Shown here: piece after piece, positions 22,543 to 30,842 of the stretch
How the letters are laid out: each line of letters opens with the position of its first letter
How positions within the stretch are numbered: position 1 is the first letter of the stretch
Source: UBA1162 sp049513695
GTDB taxonomy: Bacteria > Chloroflexota > Dehalococcoidia > GIF9 > UBA5629
DNA: 32,889 nucleotides
NCBI GenBank assembly: GCA_049513695.1
Contig: JBEKVW010000015.1
Span: 1-32,889, forward strand
Direction of reading: 5' to 3'
The notes under the pieces: generated by a model
Database searches by the model: none
The model's input: only the letters and a program-made list of their open reading frames with translations
Told to the model about the DNA's origin: nothing
Program-made: the position numbers and the translations under genes

Positions 22543-25179
22543 ATGAAGAGGCTGGCCCTGACGAGGCTTGATGGATATCTGCCGCAAAACATGGAAAGGG
22601 AGTACAGGCTGTACTACCTTAAGGATGATCTGCGTACAGCCTCAATTTCCATGCTCTTTCTCACCATACTGCTGGTGATCTTTGCCTATAACGACTATGT
22701 GCTCTTCGGGTTTACTCCGACCTTCTACTATCTCATCGCGCTGCGAAGCATATATCTGGTTTTTAACATCGGGCTGATCGTTTTCCTCAGTAATAACCGC
22801 AGCCCTGTTAAGTTCGACTGGAATCTATTTGTCTGGCTTATTTTGAGCGGCTTGCTGGTGTCCGTCATCAACCTGACCAGGCCTCCCGGATACATCGGGA
22901 ACGTCCCCATCGATGTCGTCTTAATCTTGATAATTTACCTGGGCATGCCCATGAGGTTGATGTTCAGGGCTACCGGCGGGCTGCTGTTCATGCTGGCTGA
23001 GTCGCTCAATCTCGTCCTCTTGCACCATGAGGCATTGGGGGCAGCGTTCTATGCCTCTATAGTGGGGCTGCTCATGGCCAATATAGTCGGCATCTATGCG
23101 TCCGGCCGTCTATATTCCTTCAGGCGCAGCGAGTTCAAAGCGCGGGCGGAGGAGTCTCGGACTCTGGACCTCTTAAGCGAGACCGGTAAAATGGCCAGCA
23201 TGGGCGGCTGGGAATTCGATGTTAAAACACGCCGGCAGACCTGGACCGACGAGGTATACCGCATTCACGAACTGGAACCGGGGCAGCGGATGACTGTAGA
23301 GGATGGGATAAAATACTATGCGCCTGAGGCGGTGCCGGTCATATCTGAGGCCGTACAACATGCCGTTATCTTCGGCGAGCCGTTCGACCTGGAGTTGCCC
23401 TTTATCACAGCCAAGGGCAACCGCCGCTGGGTGCGCGCAATTGGCAAGGCTTACAGTGAAAACGGCCTGATAACCAGGATAGGAGGAACCATCCAGGATA
23501 TCACCGCCACCAAAAAGGCGGAAGATACTATCAAAAGAACATCCGAGCAGTGGCAGTCTACCTTCGACGCCATTTCCGACCTGGTCTCCATTCAGGATAA
23601 GGATTTCAAACTCGTCAGAGTGAATAAAGCCTATGCCGATGCCTTCCAGGTGCGGCCTGAAGAGCTTATTGGCAAGCATTGTTATGAGATTGTTCACATG
23701 TCTTCCGGCCCTATTCCGAACTGCCCTCATGAGCAGGCGCTTAAATGTAAATTGGGTGTAACCCAAGAGGTGTTCGAGCCGCTTCTGGGGATGTATATGG
23801 AAGTGTCGTGCTCACCGATATTCAATGAGATTGGCGAGCTCGAAGGCACGGTGCATATCGTTAAAAACATCACCGAGCGTAAAAAGGTCGAGGAGGAGCG
23901 GCAAAGGGCTGTGGACGGGATCCATGACCTCTATAATAACTCGCCGGCCGGATACCACTCGCTGGATATAAACGGAGTCTACGTGCAGGTCAATGACACA
24001 GAGCTTGCCTGGATCGGATATACGCGGGATGAGGTCATCGGAAGGATAAAATTCGCTGACCTGCTCACGCCCGAGAGCCGTGAAATTTTCGCCATAAATT
24101 TTCCTGTTTTAAAAGAACGCGGGTGCCTGAAGGACGTAGAGACTGAACTTGTGCGCAAGGATGGGACCATTATACCGATTCTTATGAGCGCCACGGCCCT
24201 CAAGGATGAACAAGGGAATTTCGTTATGAGCAGGACAACCCTGTTCGACATCACTGAAGTCAGGCGGCTTCAGAAGACAATATCGGAATCTGAGAAGAAA
24301 TTCCGCACCATATTGGAGGAGATAAACGATTCTTACTTTGAGTTGGACCTTGCGGGCAATTTTACTTTCGTGAATAATGCCTTTTGCAGGGTCCTGCGAG
24401 TTACAAAGGAAGAGGTAATTGGAGCCAACTTCCGTTCTATTAGTATACTGGATGAAATAAATGATATTTTGGCGCAGTTCCGCCGCGTCCGTGAAACCGG
24501 CGAACCGCACAAGGGGCTCATCTTCAGGCTGGCTCGCAAAGACGGCGTGACAGAGTTCGCCGAGATTTCAATATCGCAGCAAAAAGATGAACGCGGGAAT
24601 GTTGTGGGGTACCGCTGCGTGGGCCGGGATGTAACCGAGCGCATGGAGCTGCAAAATAAGCTGGCCACTATGGCTATGCACGATGCCCTGACCGACCTGC
24701 CCAACAGGTCGTTATTATATGACCGCTTCAACATTGCCTGCGCCCAGGTCCAGCGCAACAATAGAAAGCTGGCCGTAATGGAACTCGACCTGGACAACTT
24801 CAAGACGATCAATGACACCCTGGGCCACGCCGCCGGCGACGAGCTCCTCAAAGCCACGGCAGATCGCTTGTCTGCCATCGTCCGTAAGAGCGATACGGTG
24901 GCCAGGCTGGGCGGCGACGAGTTCGTAGTGCTGATCCCGGAGTTTACCAATATCAAGGACGTGCTTAAAACGGCACAGAAAATACTCTCGGCTTTCCAAA
25001 AACCGTTTGTAATCGACGGACAAGAGCTCCAGGTGACTACCAGCATCGGCATAGCCATCTATCCCCGGGACGGCTCCAATATCGAAGAGCTGCTCAAAGA
25101 GGCGGATGCCGCCATGTACTATACCAAGGAGCACGGACGCAACAGCTACAAGCTGAGCGGCGACAAAACCAGGGCCTGA
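22543..25179 (+). CDS. Membrane multi-PAS diguanylate cyclase, 878 aa
   Basis: This is an inner-membrane sensor that should make c-di-GMP. Five or six hydrophobic helices fill residues about 33-195 and form an unnamed membrane sensor region. Then come four PAS domains at about 215-325, 335-450, 460-575 and 585-700. The second has a Cys pattern (GKHCYEIVH...PNCPH) shared by some PAS proteins. The GGDEF domain covers about 710-875 with GGDEF intact at 790-794 and an I-site RKSD at 781-784. There is no EAL domain. It lies 18 nt after the HD-GYP gene, giving a synthase and a phosphodiesterase side by side. A weak AGGGA precedes the ATG. Confidence 0.94.
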   Translation: MKRLALTRLDGYLPQNMEREYRLYYLKDDLRTASISMLFLTILLVIFAYNDYVLFGFTPTFYYLIALRSIYLVFNIGLIVFLSNNRSPVKFDWNLFVWLILSGLLVSVINLTRPPGYIGNVPIDVVLILIIYLGMPMRLMFRATGGLLFMLAESLNLVLLHHEALGAAFYASIVGLLMANIVGIYASGRLYSFRRSEFKARAEESRTLDLLSETGKMASMGGWEFDVKTRRQTWTDEVYRIHELEPGQRMTVEDGIKYYAPEAVPVISEAVQHAVIFGEPFDLELPFITAKGNRRWVRAIGKAYSENGLITRIGGTIQDITATKKAEDTIKRTSEQWQSTFDAISDLVSIQDKDFKLVRVNKAYADAFQVRPEELIGKHCYEIVHMSSGPIPNCPHEQALKCKLGVTQEVFEPLLGMYMEVSCSPIFNEIGELEGTVHIVKNITERKKVEEERQRAVDGIHDLYNNSPAGYHSLDINGVYVQVNDTELAWIGYTRDEVIGRIKFADLLTPESREIFAINFPVLKERGCLKDVETELVRKDGTIIPILMSATALKDEQGNFVMSRTTLFDITEVRRLQKTISESEKKFRTILEEINDSYFELDLAGNFTFVNNAFCRVLRVTKEEVIGANFRSISILDEINDILAQFRRVRETGEPHKGLIFRLARKDGVTEFAEISISQQKDERGNVVGYRCVGRDVTERMELQNKLATMAMHDALTDLPNRSLLYDRFNIACAQVQRNNRKLAVMELDLDNFKTINDTLGHAAGDELLKATADRLSAIVRKSDTVARLGGDEFVVLIPEFTNIKDVLKTAQKILSAFQKPFVIDGQELQVTTSIGIAIYPRDGSNIEELLKEADAAMYYTKEHGRNSYKLSGDKTRA

Positions 25180-25225
25180 ACCGCCCCACGGGGCTAAACC
25201 TTAAAAATTAAAAAGTTATATCCAA

Positions 25226-25981
25226 ATGATACAACCATACACCAGCATCACGCGCCAAACGGCCCTTCGCCTAAAGCTCGTTATGACCGATGTGGACGGC
25301 ACGCTCAACAGCGGCGGTGATGAGCTCAACCCTGCCGTCTCACACGCCATGCAAAATTTAAAAGAGCACGGCATTATGGTAGGCCTTGTCTCCGGCCGTA
25401 CCGACCCCATGTTGGTATCTATGTCCTCCGGCCTGGATATCGGCGGACCCCTCATCGCAGAAAACGGAGCTGTTGCCAGGATGACTTATAAAAGCCCCCT
25501 GGTCGATTTAGGCCATTCGCGTCAACCCGCCCTTGAGGCGCTGAAGAAGCTCAATGCCAGGTATCCCGGCCGCATCAGGGAGAGGGAGGACAACGCCGAG
25601 AGGTTGATCGATATTGTTTGTAGTGCCGACGGCATAGCTGTGGAAGACCTCAGAAATTGCGTCGGTGACGTCCAATTGCTGGACTCCACCTACATACTAC
25701 ATCTCATGCAGAAAGGTATCGACAAGGGGACCACGCTGAATAGGTTACTGGAGCTGGTGGATAGGCCGAAGATCAAGCCGGAAGAGGTGCTGGTAGTGGG
25801 CGATTCCATGACCGACCTTTCCCTATTCAAACTGTTCACACAAAGTGTTCTTATTCCCAACCGCGACCTGCCGGAAACAGATAAAAAGACCCTCCGCAAG
25901 TCTGCCCGGTATATCAGTAAACACGGTGCAGGCGAAGGGTTCGCCGAAGTTGTTCTGCACATAATTAATGCGCGAACATAA
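25226..25981 (+). CDS. HAD-superfamily (IIB/Cof-like) phosphatase, 251 aa
   Basis: This is a soluble Mg-dependent phosphatase. Motif I is MTDVDGTL (Asp22 nucleophile, Asp24 acid/base), motif II is LVSGR, and motif IV is GDSMTDLSLF. A cap domain sits between (about 85-170), as in type IIB members such as archaeal-type phosphoglycolate phosphatase or sugar-phosphate phosphatases. The substrate cannot be read from the sequence. No Shine-Dalgarno is visible before the ATG; only an AT-rich TTATAT lies just upstream. It stands 46 nt after the diguanylate cyclase and ends 5 nt from the convergent methyltransferase gene. Confidence 0.88.
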   Translation: MIQPYTSITRQTALRLKLVMTDVDGTLNSGGDELNPAVSHAMQNLKEHGIMVGLVSGRTDPMLVSMSSGLDIGGPLIAENGAVARMTYKSPLVDLGHSRQPALEALKKLNARYPGRIREREDNAERLIDIVCSADGIAVEDLRNCVGDVQLLDSTYILHLMQKGIDKGTTLNRLLELVDRPKIKPEEVLVVGDSMTDLSLFKLFTQSVLIPNRDLPETDKKTLRKSARYISKHGAGEGFAEVVLHIINART

Positions 25982-25986
25982 GAAGT

Positions 25987-26688
25987 CTACCAGATGAAAG
26001 GGATGAGCCGGTACTTCACCTTCTTCCTGTAATCGGCATAGCCTTCCAGCTCATTGACCAGCATCTTCTCTTCGCCGGCAATCCTGGCGGCCAGCAGGAA
26101 AAACATTAGTATACCGATCAACAAGCCGTATAACGAGCCCAGCAGCAGCGGTGAGCCCACGAACATCAATGTCCCCGCCAGGTATAAAGGGTGCCGTACC
26201 AGACCGTAAGTACCGCTGGAAATTACCTGCTGCTTGCGCTCGGTCTGTATCCTCACTAGGGGCGAGGCGAAGGTATTTTCCATCAGTGCCCTGTAGAAAA
26301 GTATGAAGGAGAGCACCATTCCCACCACGCCCACCGCTTTTACCCAGAGGGGGAAACCCGGGGTCCAGGCGAACCTTCTGGCATCCAGCGGCATGATCAC
26401 TACCCAGGCGATAAAACCCAGCAACAGCCCGTAAATAACGTACCGGTCCCAGCCTTTCTGTCCTAGTTCTCCCGGCTGTTTATACCTTTCCGCCAGCAGC
26501 GCCGGGTCCTTGATGTATAGATTGATGATGGTTGTGAAGCACAGCACCACGAGCCAGATATTAAATATCCAGCCTTCCAGCCACAGCCAGTCTCCCGCCA
26601 GCCACAGCAAAGCCACCGGCCAGATCAATATCCACACTGCCGTGTAGACCATTTTGCCCACCGTTATCTTTTTCCTCTCACTTGCCAT
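25987..26688 (-). CDS. Isoprenylcysteine/phospholipid methyltransferase-like membrane protein, 233 aa
   Basis: This is an integral membrane protein with about five hydrophobic segments (VWILIWPVALLWL, IWLVVLCFTTIINLYI, YGLLLGFIAWVVIM, AVGVVGMVLSFILF and SPLLLGSLYGLLIGILMFFLL). The C-terminal part has the SAM-binding signature of the ICMT/PEMT family: GLVRHPLYLAGTLMFVG, followed by GEEKMLVNELEGYADYRKKV. The substrate in bacteria is usually unknown. It is convergent with the HAD gene with a 5-nt gap and divergent from the aldo/keto reductase gene. Confidence 0.88.
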   Translation of the reverse strand: MASERKKITVGKMVYTAVWILIWPVALLWLAGDWLWLEGWIFNIWLVVLCFTTIINLYIKDPALLAERYKQPGELGQKGWDRYVIYGLLLGFIAWVVIMPLDARRFAWTPGFPLWVKAVGVVGMVLSFILFYRALMENTFASPLVRIQTERKQQVISSGTYGLVRHPLYLAGTLMFVGSPLLLGSLYGLLIGILMFFLLAARIAGEEKMLVNELEGYADYRKKVKYRLIPFIW

Positions 26689-26804
26689 TACCTTTCCGCC
26701 TTTTGATTTATGCCCTTAATTCTATTCCGCCCACTCCACCATAACAAGAAGGACATCGGGGGTAAAACTTATATACCCCTGGGTAAGAAGTAAGAAAGGC
26801 GTTG

Positions 26805-26857
26805 AAGAGGGAACGAGTTCCCTCTTAGAAAAAGGGGTGGGAACTCTCCTGGGAGAG
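26805..26857. repeat. Two adjacent short palindromes, REP-like
   Basis: AAGAGGGAAC-GA-GTTCCCTCTT (26805-26826) is a perfect 10-bp inverted repeat with a 2-nt loop. CTCTCC-TG-GGAGAG (26844-26857) is a second one. The second, with the following GGGGTAAGGGTGAGGG, resembles the widespread CCCTCACCC...CTCTCCC intergenic repeat on the other strand. No T-run follows, so it is not a simple terminator. It occupies the 231-nt gap between divergent genes. Confidence 0.6.
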
Positions 26858-26879
26858 GGGTAAGGGTGAGGGAGAAAAC

Positions 26880-26910
26880 TTGGCATTTAAATCCTCCCTG
26901 GTAGTAATAT
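26880..26910 (+). promoter_or_regulatory. Possible promoter of the aldo/keto reductase gene
   Basis: TTGGCA (26880-26885), 19-nt spacer and TAATAT (26905-26910), ending 9 nt before the ATG, with no Shine-Dalgarno between. It suggests a leaderless or nearly leaderless mRNA. The wide spacing makes it uncertain. Confidence 0.3.
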
Positions 26911-26919
26911 TAACCCTGT

Positions 26920-28071
26920 ATGAAGTACCGGCCTTTCGGCAAAAAACTGCCCTGGCAGTCCTCGGCCCTCGGCTTCGGCGCCATGCGTCTCCCCCAAACT
27001 TCGCCTGACCCGGCCGATATCGACGAGGCCGAAGCGGTCAGGATGATCCGCCAAGCCATCGATAACGGCGTCAATTACGTAGATACCGCTTACCCTTACC
27101 ACGCCGGGCGCAGCGAGGTCGTGGTCGGCAAGGCGCTGCGCGACGGCTACAGGCAGAAAGTGAAGCTTGCCACCAAGATGCCCTCCTGGGCTATAAGATC
27201 GGCGGCCGATTTCGACCGCTATTTCGATGAGCAGCTAAAGCGACTGCAGATCGATACTATCGATTTCTATCTGCTGCACGGCTTGAATAAAGACTACTGG
27301 CCCAACCTGCGTGACCTCAAGGTGTTTCGTTGGGCCGAGAAAGCCATGGCCGGCGGCCGCATCGGCCGGCTGGGGTTCTCCTTCCACGATGAGTTCGACC
27401 TCTTCAAAGAGATCGTAGACTGGTATGACAACTGGACCTTCTGCCAGATCCAATATAACTATATGGATACCGAGTTCCAGGCCGGCGAGAAAGGACTCAA
27501 GTATGCCGCCGGCAAGGGCCTGGCGGTGGTGGTCATGGAGCCCTTGAGGGGTGGGGGCCTGGCCAAACAGCCGCCGTCATCCGTGGCCAAAATATGGGAG
27601 GGTGCGGTGCATCGGCGCTCACCGGCCGAATGGGCCTTGCTCTGGGTCTGGGAACACCCGGAGGTGTCGCTGGCCCTCAGCGGCATGAGCACCATGGAAC
27701 AGGTGAAGCAGAACCTTGCAACTGCCGGCCTTAGCGGTCCAGGCTCACTGACACAGAATGAGATGGCACTGGTCGAGCGCGTCAAAGGGGCTTTCCAGGG
27801 TCTCAGCCCCATCCCCTGCACCGGTTGTGGATATTGCCAGCCCTGCAGCAGCGGGGTGGATATCCCGCGTGTCTTCCAGTTTTACAATAACGGCATCATG
27901 TACGATGACCTCCGGGCGGCACGCTTTTACTATAACAGCCCGGTAGCCATGAAACAGGACCAGCGGGCGGACGCATGCATCGAATGCGGCGAATGCGAAG
28001 AAGCCTGCCCCCAGAAAATCCCCATCGCTGAATGGCTCAAGAAAGTGCATGCCGAGCTCGGGCCGAAATAA
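26920..28071 (+). CDS. Aldo/keto reductase with C-terminal [4Fe-4S] motifs, 383 aa
   Basis: This is an oxidoreductase of the AKR fold joined to a ferredoxin-like tail. The AKR tetrad is visible as Asp55 (YVDTAYPY), Tyr60, Lys86 (LATKMP) and His120 (YLLHGL). The tail holds Cys300, 303, 306, 309 (CTGCGYCQPC) and Cys353, 356, 359, 363 (CIECGECEEACP), enough for two clusters. This fusion is a known anaerobe-type AKR group; the physiological substrate and electron partner are unknown. There is no clear Shine-Dalgarno. A DUF169 gene and a URO-D-family gene follow on the same strand. Confidence 0.93.
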   Translation: MKYRPFGKKLPWQSSALGFGAMRLPQTSPDPADIDEAEAVRMIRQAIDNGVNYVDTAYPYHAGRSEVVVGKALRDGYRQKVKLATKMPSWAIRSAADFDRYFDEQLKRLQIDTIDFYLLHGLNKDYWPNLRDLKVFRWAEKAMAGGRIGRLGFSFHDEFDLFKEIVDWYDNWTFCQIQYNYMDTEFQAGEKGLKYAAGKGLAVVVMEPLRGGGLAKQPPSSVAKIWEGAVHRRSPAEWALLWVWEHPEVSLALSGMSTMEQVKQNLATAGLSGPGSLTQNEMALVERVKGAFQGLSPIPCTGCGYCQPCSSGVDIPRVFQFYNNGIMYDDLRAARFYYNSPVAMKQDQRADACIECGECEEACPQKIPIAEWLKKVHAELGPK

Positions 28072-28151
28072 TAATTTAAACGCTTCATCTGAAGCTGCTC
28101 GGGTTCGGCGAATGGGAAGCAAAGCTTACCGTGGTGACAACCTGGTTACCT

Positions 28152-28179
28152 TTGATATTCAACCGAAAAGAAGCATAAT
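28152..28179 (+). promoter_or_regulatory. Possible promoter of the DUF169 gene
   Basis: TTGATA (28152-28157), 16-nt spacer, CATAAT (28174-28179); each box matches consensus at 5/6. The predicted start falls right at the AAGGAGGT Shine-Dalgarno (28185-28192), so the leader would be very short. Confidence 0.4.
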
Positions 28180-28198
28180 TTTCCAAGGAGGTTGTGCC

Positions 28199-28945
28199 AT
28201 GAAGAAAACGGATAAAGAGCGGTTCATCGATCTATGGAAAAAGTATTTCAATAATGCCGAGCTGCCGCTGACGTTCTATTATACGGATGAGGAAGGGCGT
28301 GCCGACCTGGTCAAGCCCGGCTCTGTGAACAGGTGCATCATTGCTGCGCTGCTGAAAGCCCGGCAGGGAAATTCCATGAGCTTCGGCGTGGAATCCATAG
28401 GCTGCTTCGGCGGGAAAAGATATGTTGGTTTCGCCACAAAGATCATGCCTAACTTCGAGTATTTCCTGTCCTGCGGCATTCCCGGCAAACTGGAAGGCGA
28501 GCGCTACAAGAAGTCACCCGAACTGGTCAAGGAGATTATGGCGCAGCAGCAGCCCTTTAAGGCGCCGGGCCGTTACATAGTCTTTAAACGCTGGGACATA
28601 CTGGAAGAGTCGGACAACCCGCTGATAGTCGTTTTCTTTGCCAAACCCGACGTGCTGGCAGGCCTCTTCACTCTGGCCAGCTTCGATGAGGCAGAGGCCA
28701 ACGGCGTAATCTCGCCCTTCGGTTCCGGCTGCTCGTCAATCGTGCACCACCCTTTGATGCAGGTTGAATCGCACCGTCCCAAGCCGGTTATCGGTATGTT
28801 CGACATCTCGGCCAGGCCCTTCGTGGATACATGTGAGTTGTCGTTTGCGATGCCGATGAAGAAATTCGATAGTATGGTCAATAATATGGATGAGAGTTTT
28901 TTGATCACAGGATCGTGGGAGAAGATAAAAAAGAGAATACCCTGA
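28199..28945 (+). CDS. DUF169 family protein, 248 aa
   Basis: This is a soluble protein of the uncharacterised DUF169 (COG2043) family, common in anaerobes and archaea. Conserved-looking Cys and Gly motifs are SIGCFGGKRYVGF, YFLSCGIPG and PFGSGCSSIVHHPL. They may bind metal or a cofactor, but the role is not known. The ATG at 28199 is chosen because AAGGAGGT lies 6 nt before it; an in-frame extension to 28049 lacks a ribosome site and overlaps the end of the reductase gene. A short promoter-like sequence lies just upstream. The next gene is a URO-D-family protein, 43 nt away. Confidence 0.85.
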   Translation: MKKTDKERFIDLWKKYFNNAELPLTFYYTDEEGRADLVKPGSVNRCIIAALLKARQGNSMSFGVESIGCFGGKRYVGFATKIMPNFEYFLSCGIPGKLEGERYKKSPELVKEIMAQQQPFKAPGRYIVFKRWDILEESDNPLIVVFFAKPDVLAGLFTLASFDEAEANGVISPFGSGCSSIVHHPLMQVESHRPKPVIGMFDISARPFVDTCELSFAMPMKKFDSMVNNMDESFLITGSWEKIKKRIP

Positions 28946-28988
28946 ATAAATTCAAGGCTCGAAATATAAGGTTAAGGGAATTTATAGC

Positions 28989-29975
28989 ATGATGGGAATG
29001 ACGAAAAAAGAAAGGATTAAAGCAGCACTGGCAGGAAAAGAGGTTGACCGCGTCCCGGTGGGCTTCTGGAGGCATTGGCCGGAGGAAGACCAGCAGCCAG
29101 AAACGCTGGCGGCGGCGGCGCTGGCCTTTCAGAAGCTCTACGATCTTGATTTTATTAAGGTGCCGGTGGCCTCAACCTTCTGCGTGGACGATTACGGAGT
29201 CAAGCATGCCTGGCGGGGCAGCCCCATGGGCGACCGCGATTACCAGGAATACGCCGTTAAGAAGATCGAGGACTGGGACCATATCGAGCCGCTGGACGTC
29301 AATAAAGGTACTTACGGCCGCATGCTGCAGGCGCTCCGTATCATTATGGATAAAAAAGACAAAGACACCCCGGTCATCTTCACTATCTTCAACCCGATTA
29401 ATTCCGCCTGTTACCTGGCCGGCGATGAGACCTGCCTGGTGCATTTAAGGAGCGAGCCGCAGCGTGTAGAGCGCGGTATAAAGGCGCTGACCGAGACCTG
29501 TGCCCGTTTTGTAGGCGCCGTGATGGATGAGGGTTGCGACGGCATATTCCTGTCGGCCCGGGCGGCAAGCTACAACGTTATGAGCGTGGAAGAGTACATG
29601 CGCTTCGGCCGCCCCGGGGACCAGAAGGTACTGGAGGCCGCCGCCGCCGGCTGGTTCAACGTGATGCACCTCCACGGCAAAAATCCCATGTTCAAAGAGC
29701 TGGCGGATTACCCTGTGCAGGCCATGAACTGGCATGACCGCACGGCCTGGCCCGGCCTGGCAGAAGCGGGCAAACTATTCAAGGGTGCCCTGATGGGCGG
29801 AATCGAGCAATTTAAAACGCTCTTGACGGAAAGCACGGAGGATATAAAGAAGCAGTCCCACGATGCTATAAAGCAGATGAACGGCCGGCGGCTTATACTC
29901 ACGCCCGGCTGCACCTACCCCATCACCGTCCCGCATATTAACCTCATGGCCCTCCGGAAATCGGTTGAACGATAA
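28989..29975 (+). CDS. Uroporphyrinogen decarboxylase-family (URO-D/MtaA-like) protein, 328 aa
   Basis: This is a TIM-barrel protein of the URO-D superfamily, which includes haem biosynthesis HemE and cobamide-dependent methyltransferases such as MtaA. The start MTKKERIKAALAGKEVDRVPVGFW is typical of the methyltransferase-like branch, not of HemE. At the zinc position of MtaA-type enzymes (HxC...C), this protein reads HLHG (about residues 227-230) and later TPGC (Cys about 307), so one ligand would be His instead of Cys. The start may be at 28989, 28992 or 28998; AAGGG lies just upstream. It is the third gene of the reductase-DUF169 group. Methyl transfer is inference. Confidence 0.85.
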   Translation: MMGMTKKERIKAALAGKEVDRVPVGFWRHWPEEDQQPETLAAAALAFQKLYDLDFIKVPVASTFCVDDYGVKHAWRGSPMGDRDYQEYAVKKIEDWDHIEPLDVNKGTYGRMLQALRIIMDKKDKDTPVIFTIFNPINSACYLAGDETCLVHLRSEPQRVERGIKALTETCARFVGAVMDEGCDGIFLSARAASYNVMSVEEYMRFGRPGDQKVLEAAAAGWFNVMHLHGKNPMFKELADYPVQAMNWHDRTAWPGLAEAGKLFKGALMGGIEQFKTLLTESTEDIKKQSHDAIKQMNGRRLILTPGCTYPITVPHINLMALRKSVER

Positions 29976-30040
29976 ATTCCAGCTCCAAACAATTTTCTTA
30001 ATTTTAAAATTTCGAATATTGGAATTTGGCTTTTGGAATT

Positions 30041-30763
30041 TTAGCTTCCCGTGGGGGCTTTCAATTTACGGGCAAACTCCGCCACTTTTTTACCTGCATC
30101 TTTCCTGAGTGGAAAACCGTGTCCGAAGCAGGCCGTCCCGAAGTCTAGGGCCGCCAGCTTTTGAATGGAGGACATCTCCTGCGGTATATCGGCGGTGAAT
30201 ACCATCGAGGGCAGCTTGACACCCAGACGTCTCGCCAGCAGGTCGCCGGTAAACACCAGACCCTCCCGCTTCAGATAAAGACAGATGCTGCCCGGCGTAT
30301 GTCCGGGTGTGTGAATTATCTTAATGCCACCCGCTACCGGCAGATCGTCCCCATCCTCCACCTCAATATCAATCGCGGCTGGCGGTGTAGCCAGCATACG
30401 GCTGAAAATGCCGGACCTACGGTTCAACCAGCCCGGCCGCGATGGTCCGGCCTGCGGCAGCCTGCCGTCGATATAGGGCGCGTCTAATTTATGGGCGACG
30501 GCCTTCGCCCCGGTTAGCTCTTTGAGGGCGGCCAGGCCGCCGCTGTGGTCGGGATGATGGTGCGTGATGATGATGTGACGGATCCTGGTAGGTGCAAAAC
30601 CCAGGCTGTAGATCCTTTTCAATATTTGCCTGTACTTGTTGCGGTACCCGGCATCAACCAGAGTAAACCCGCCTCCCAATGCCAGCAGGTACACATTGGC
30701 CCCCAGGTCGGCCTGGTCCCAGATAGCGCTGATCTTGTAAACTCCCTGTATCACTTCCATCAT
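30041..30763 (-). CDS. Metallo-beta-lactamase-fold hydrolase, 240 aa
   Basis: This is a soluble di-metal hydrolase with the complete MBL site: ITHHHPDHSGG (HxHxDH), TPGHTPGSICLY, VFTGDLLA and a final CFGHGFPL. This pattern fits glyoxalase-II-like or lactonase-like enzymes; the substrate is not evident. The start MMEVIQGVYKIS may use either of two ATG codons. It is the second MBL protein in the window and, unlike the one at 1210-2007, it has a canonical metal motif. It is divergent from the TPR gene and convergent with the URO-D-family gene, with an AT-rich gap between them. Confidence 0.9.
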   Translation of the reverse strand: MMEVIQGVYKISAIWDQADLGANVYLLALGGGFTLVDAGYRNKYRQILKRIYSLGFAPTRIRHIIITHHHPDHSGGLAALKELTGAKAVAHKLDAPYIDGRLPQAGPSRPGWLNRRSGIFSRMLATPPAAIDIEVEDGDDLPVAGGIKIIHTPGHTPGSICLYLKREGLVFTGDLLARRLGVKLPSMVFTADIPQEMSSIQKLAALDFGTACFGHGFPLRKDAGKKVAEFARKLKAPTGS

Positions 30764-30842
30764 AGAAGTTACTGCAAACTCTTATTTGGAGGCCTCCGCC
30801 CGTTATGTTATCGTTTATTATAGTCGTTTTAAGGAGCAAATT

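Noticed and set aside
24333..25058. 241-aa open frame opposite the GGDEF region
   Set aside because: Ser/Leu-rich antisense shadow of a strongly conserved domain.
25183..25194. GCCCC-AC-GGGGC hairpin after the membrane diguanylate cyclase as a terminator
   Set aside because: Too small a loop and no T-run follows.
28049..28198. N-terminal extension of the DUF169 gene
   Set aside because: It overlaps the reductase end, lacks a ribosome site and adds low-quality sequence; AAGGAGGT marks the ATG at 28199.
30786..30842. TTG-started extension of the TPR gene
   Set aside because: No Shine-Dalgarno, whereas GTG at 30843 has AAGGAG at the right distance.
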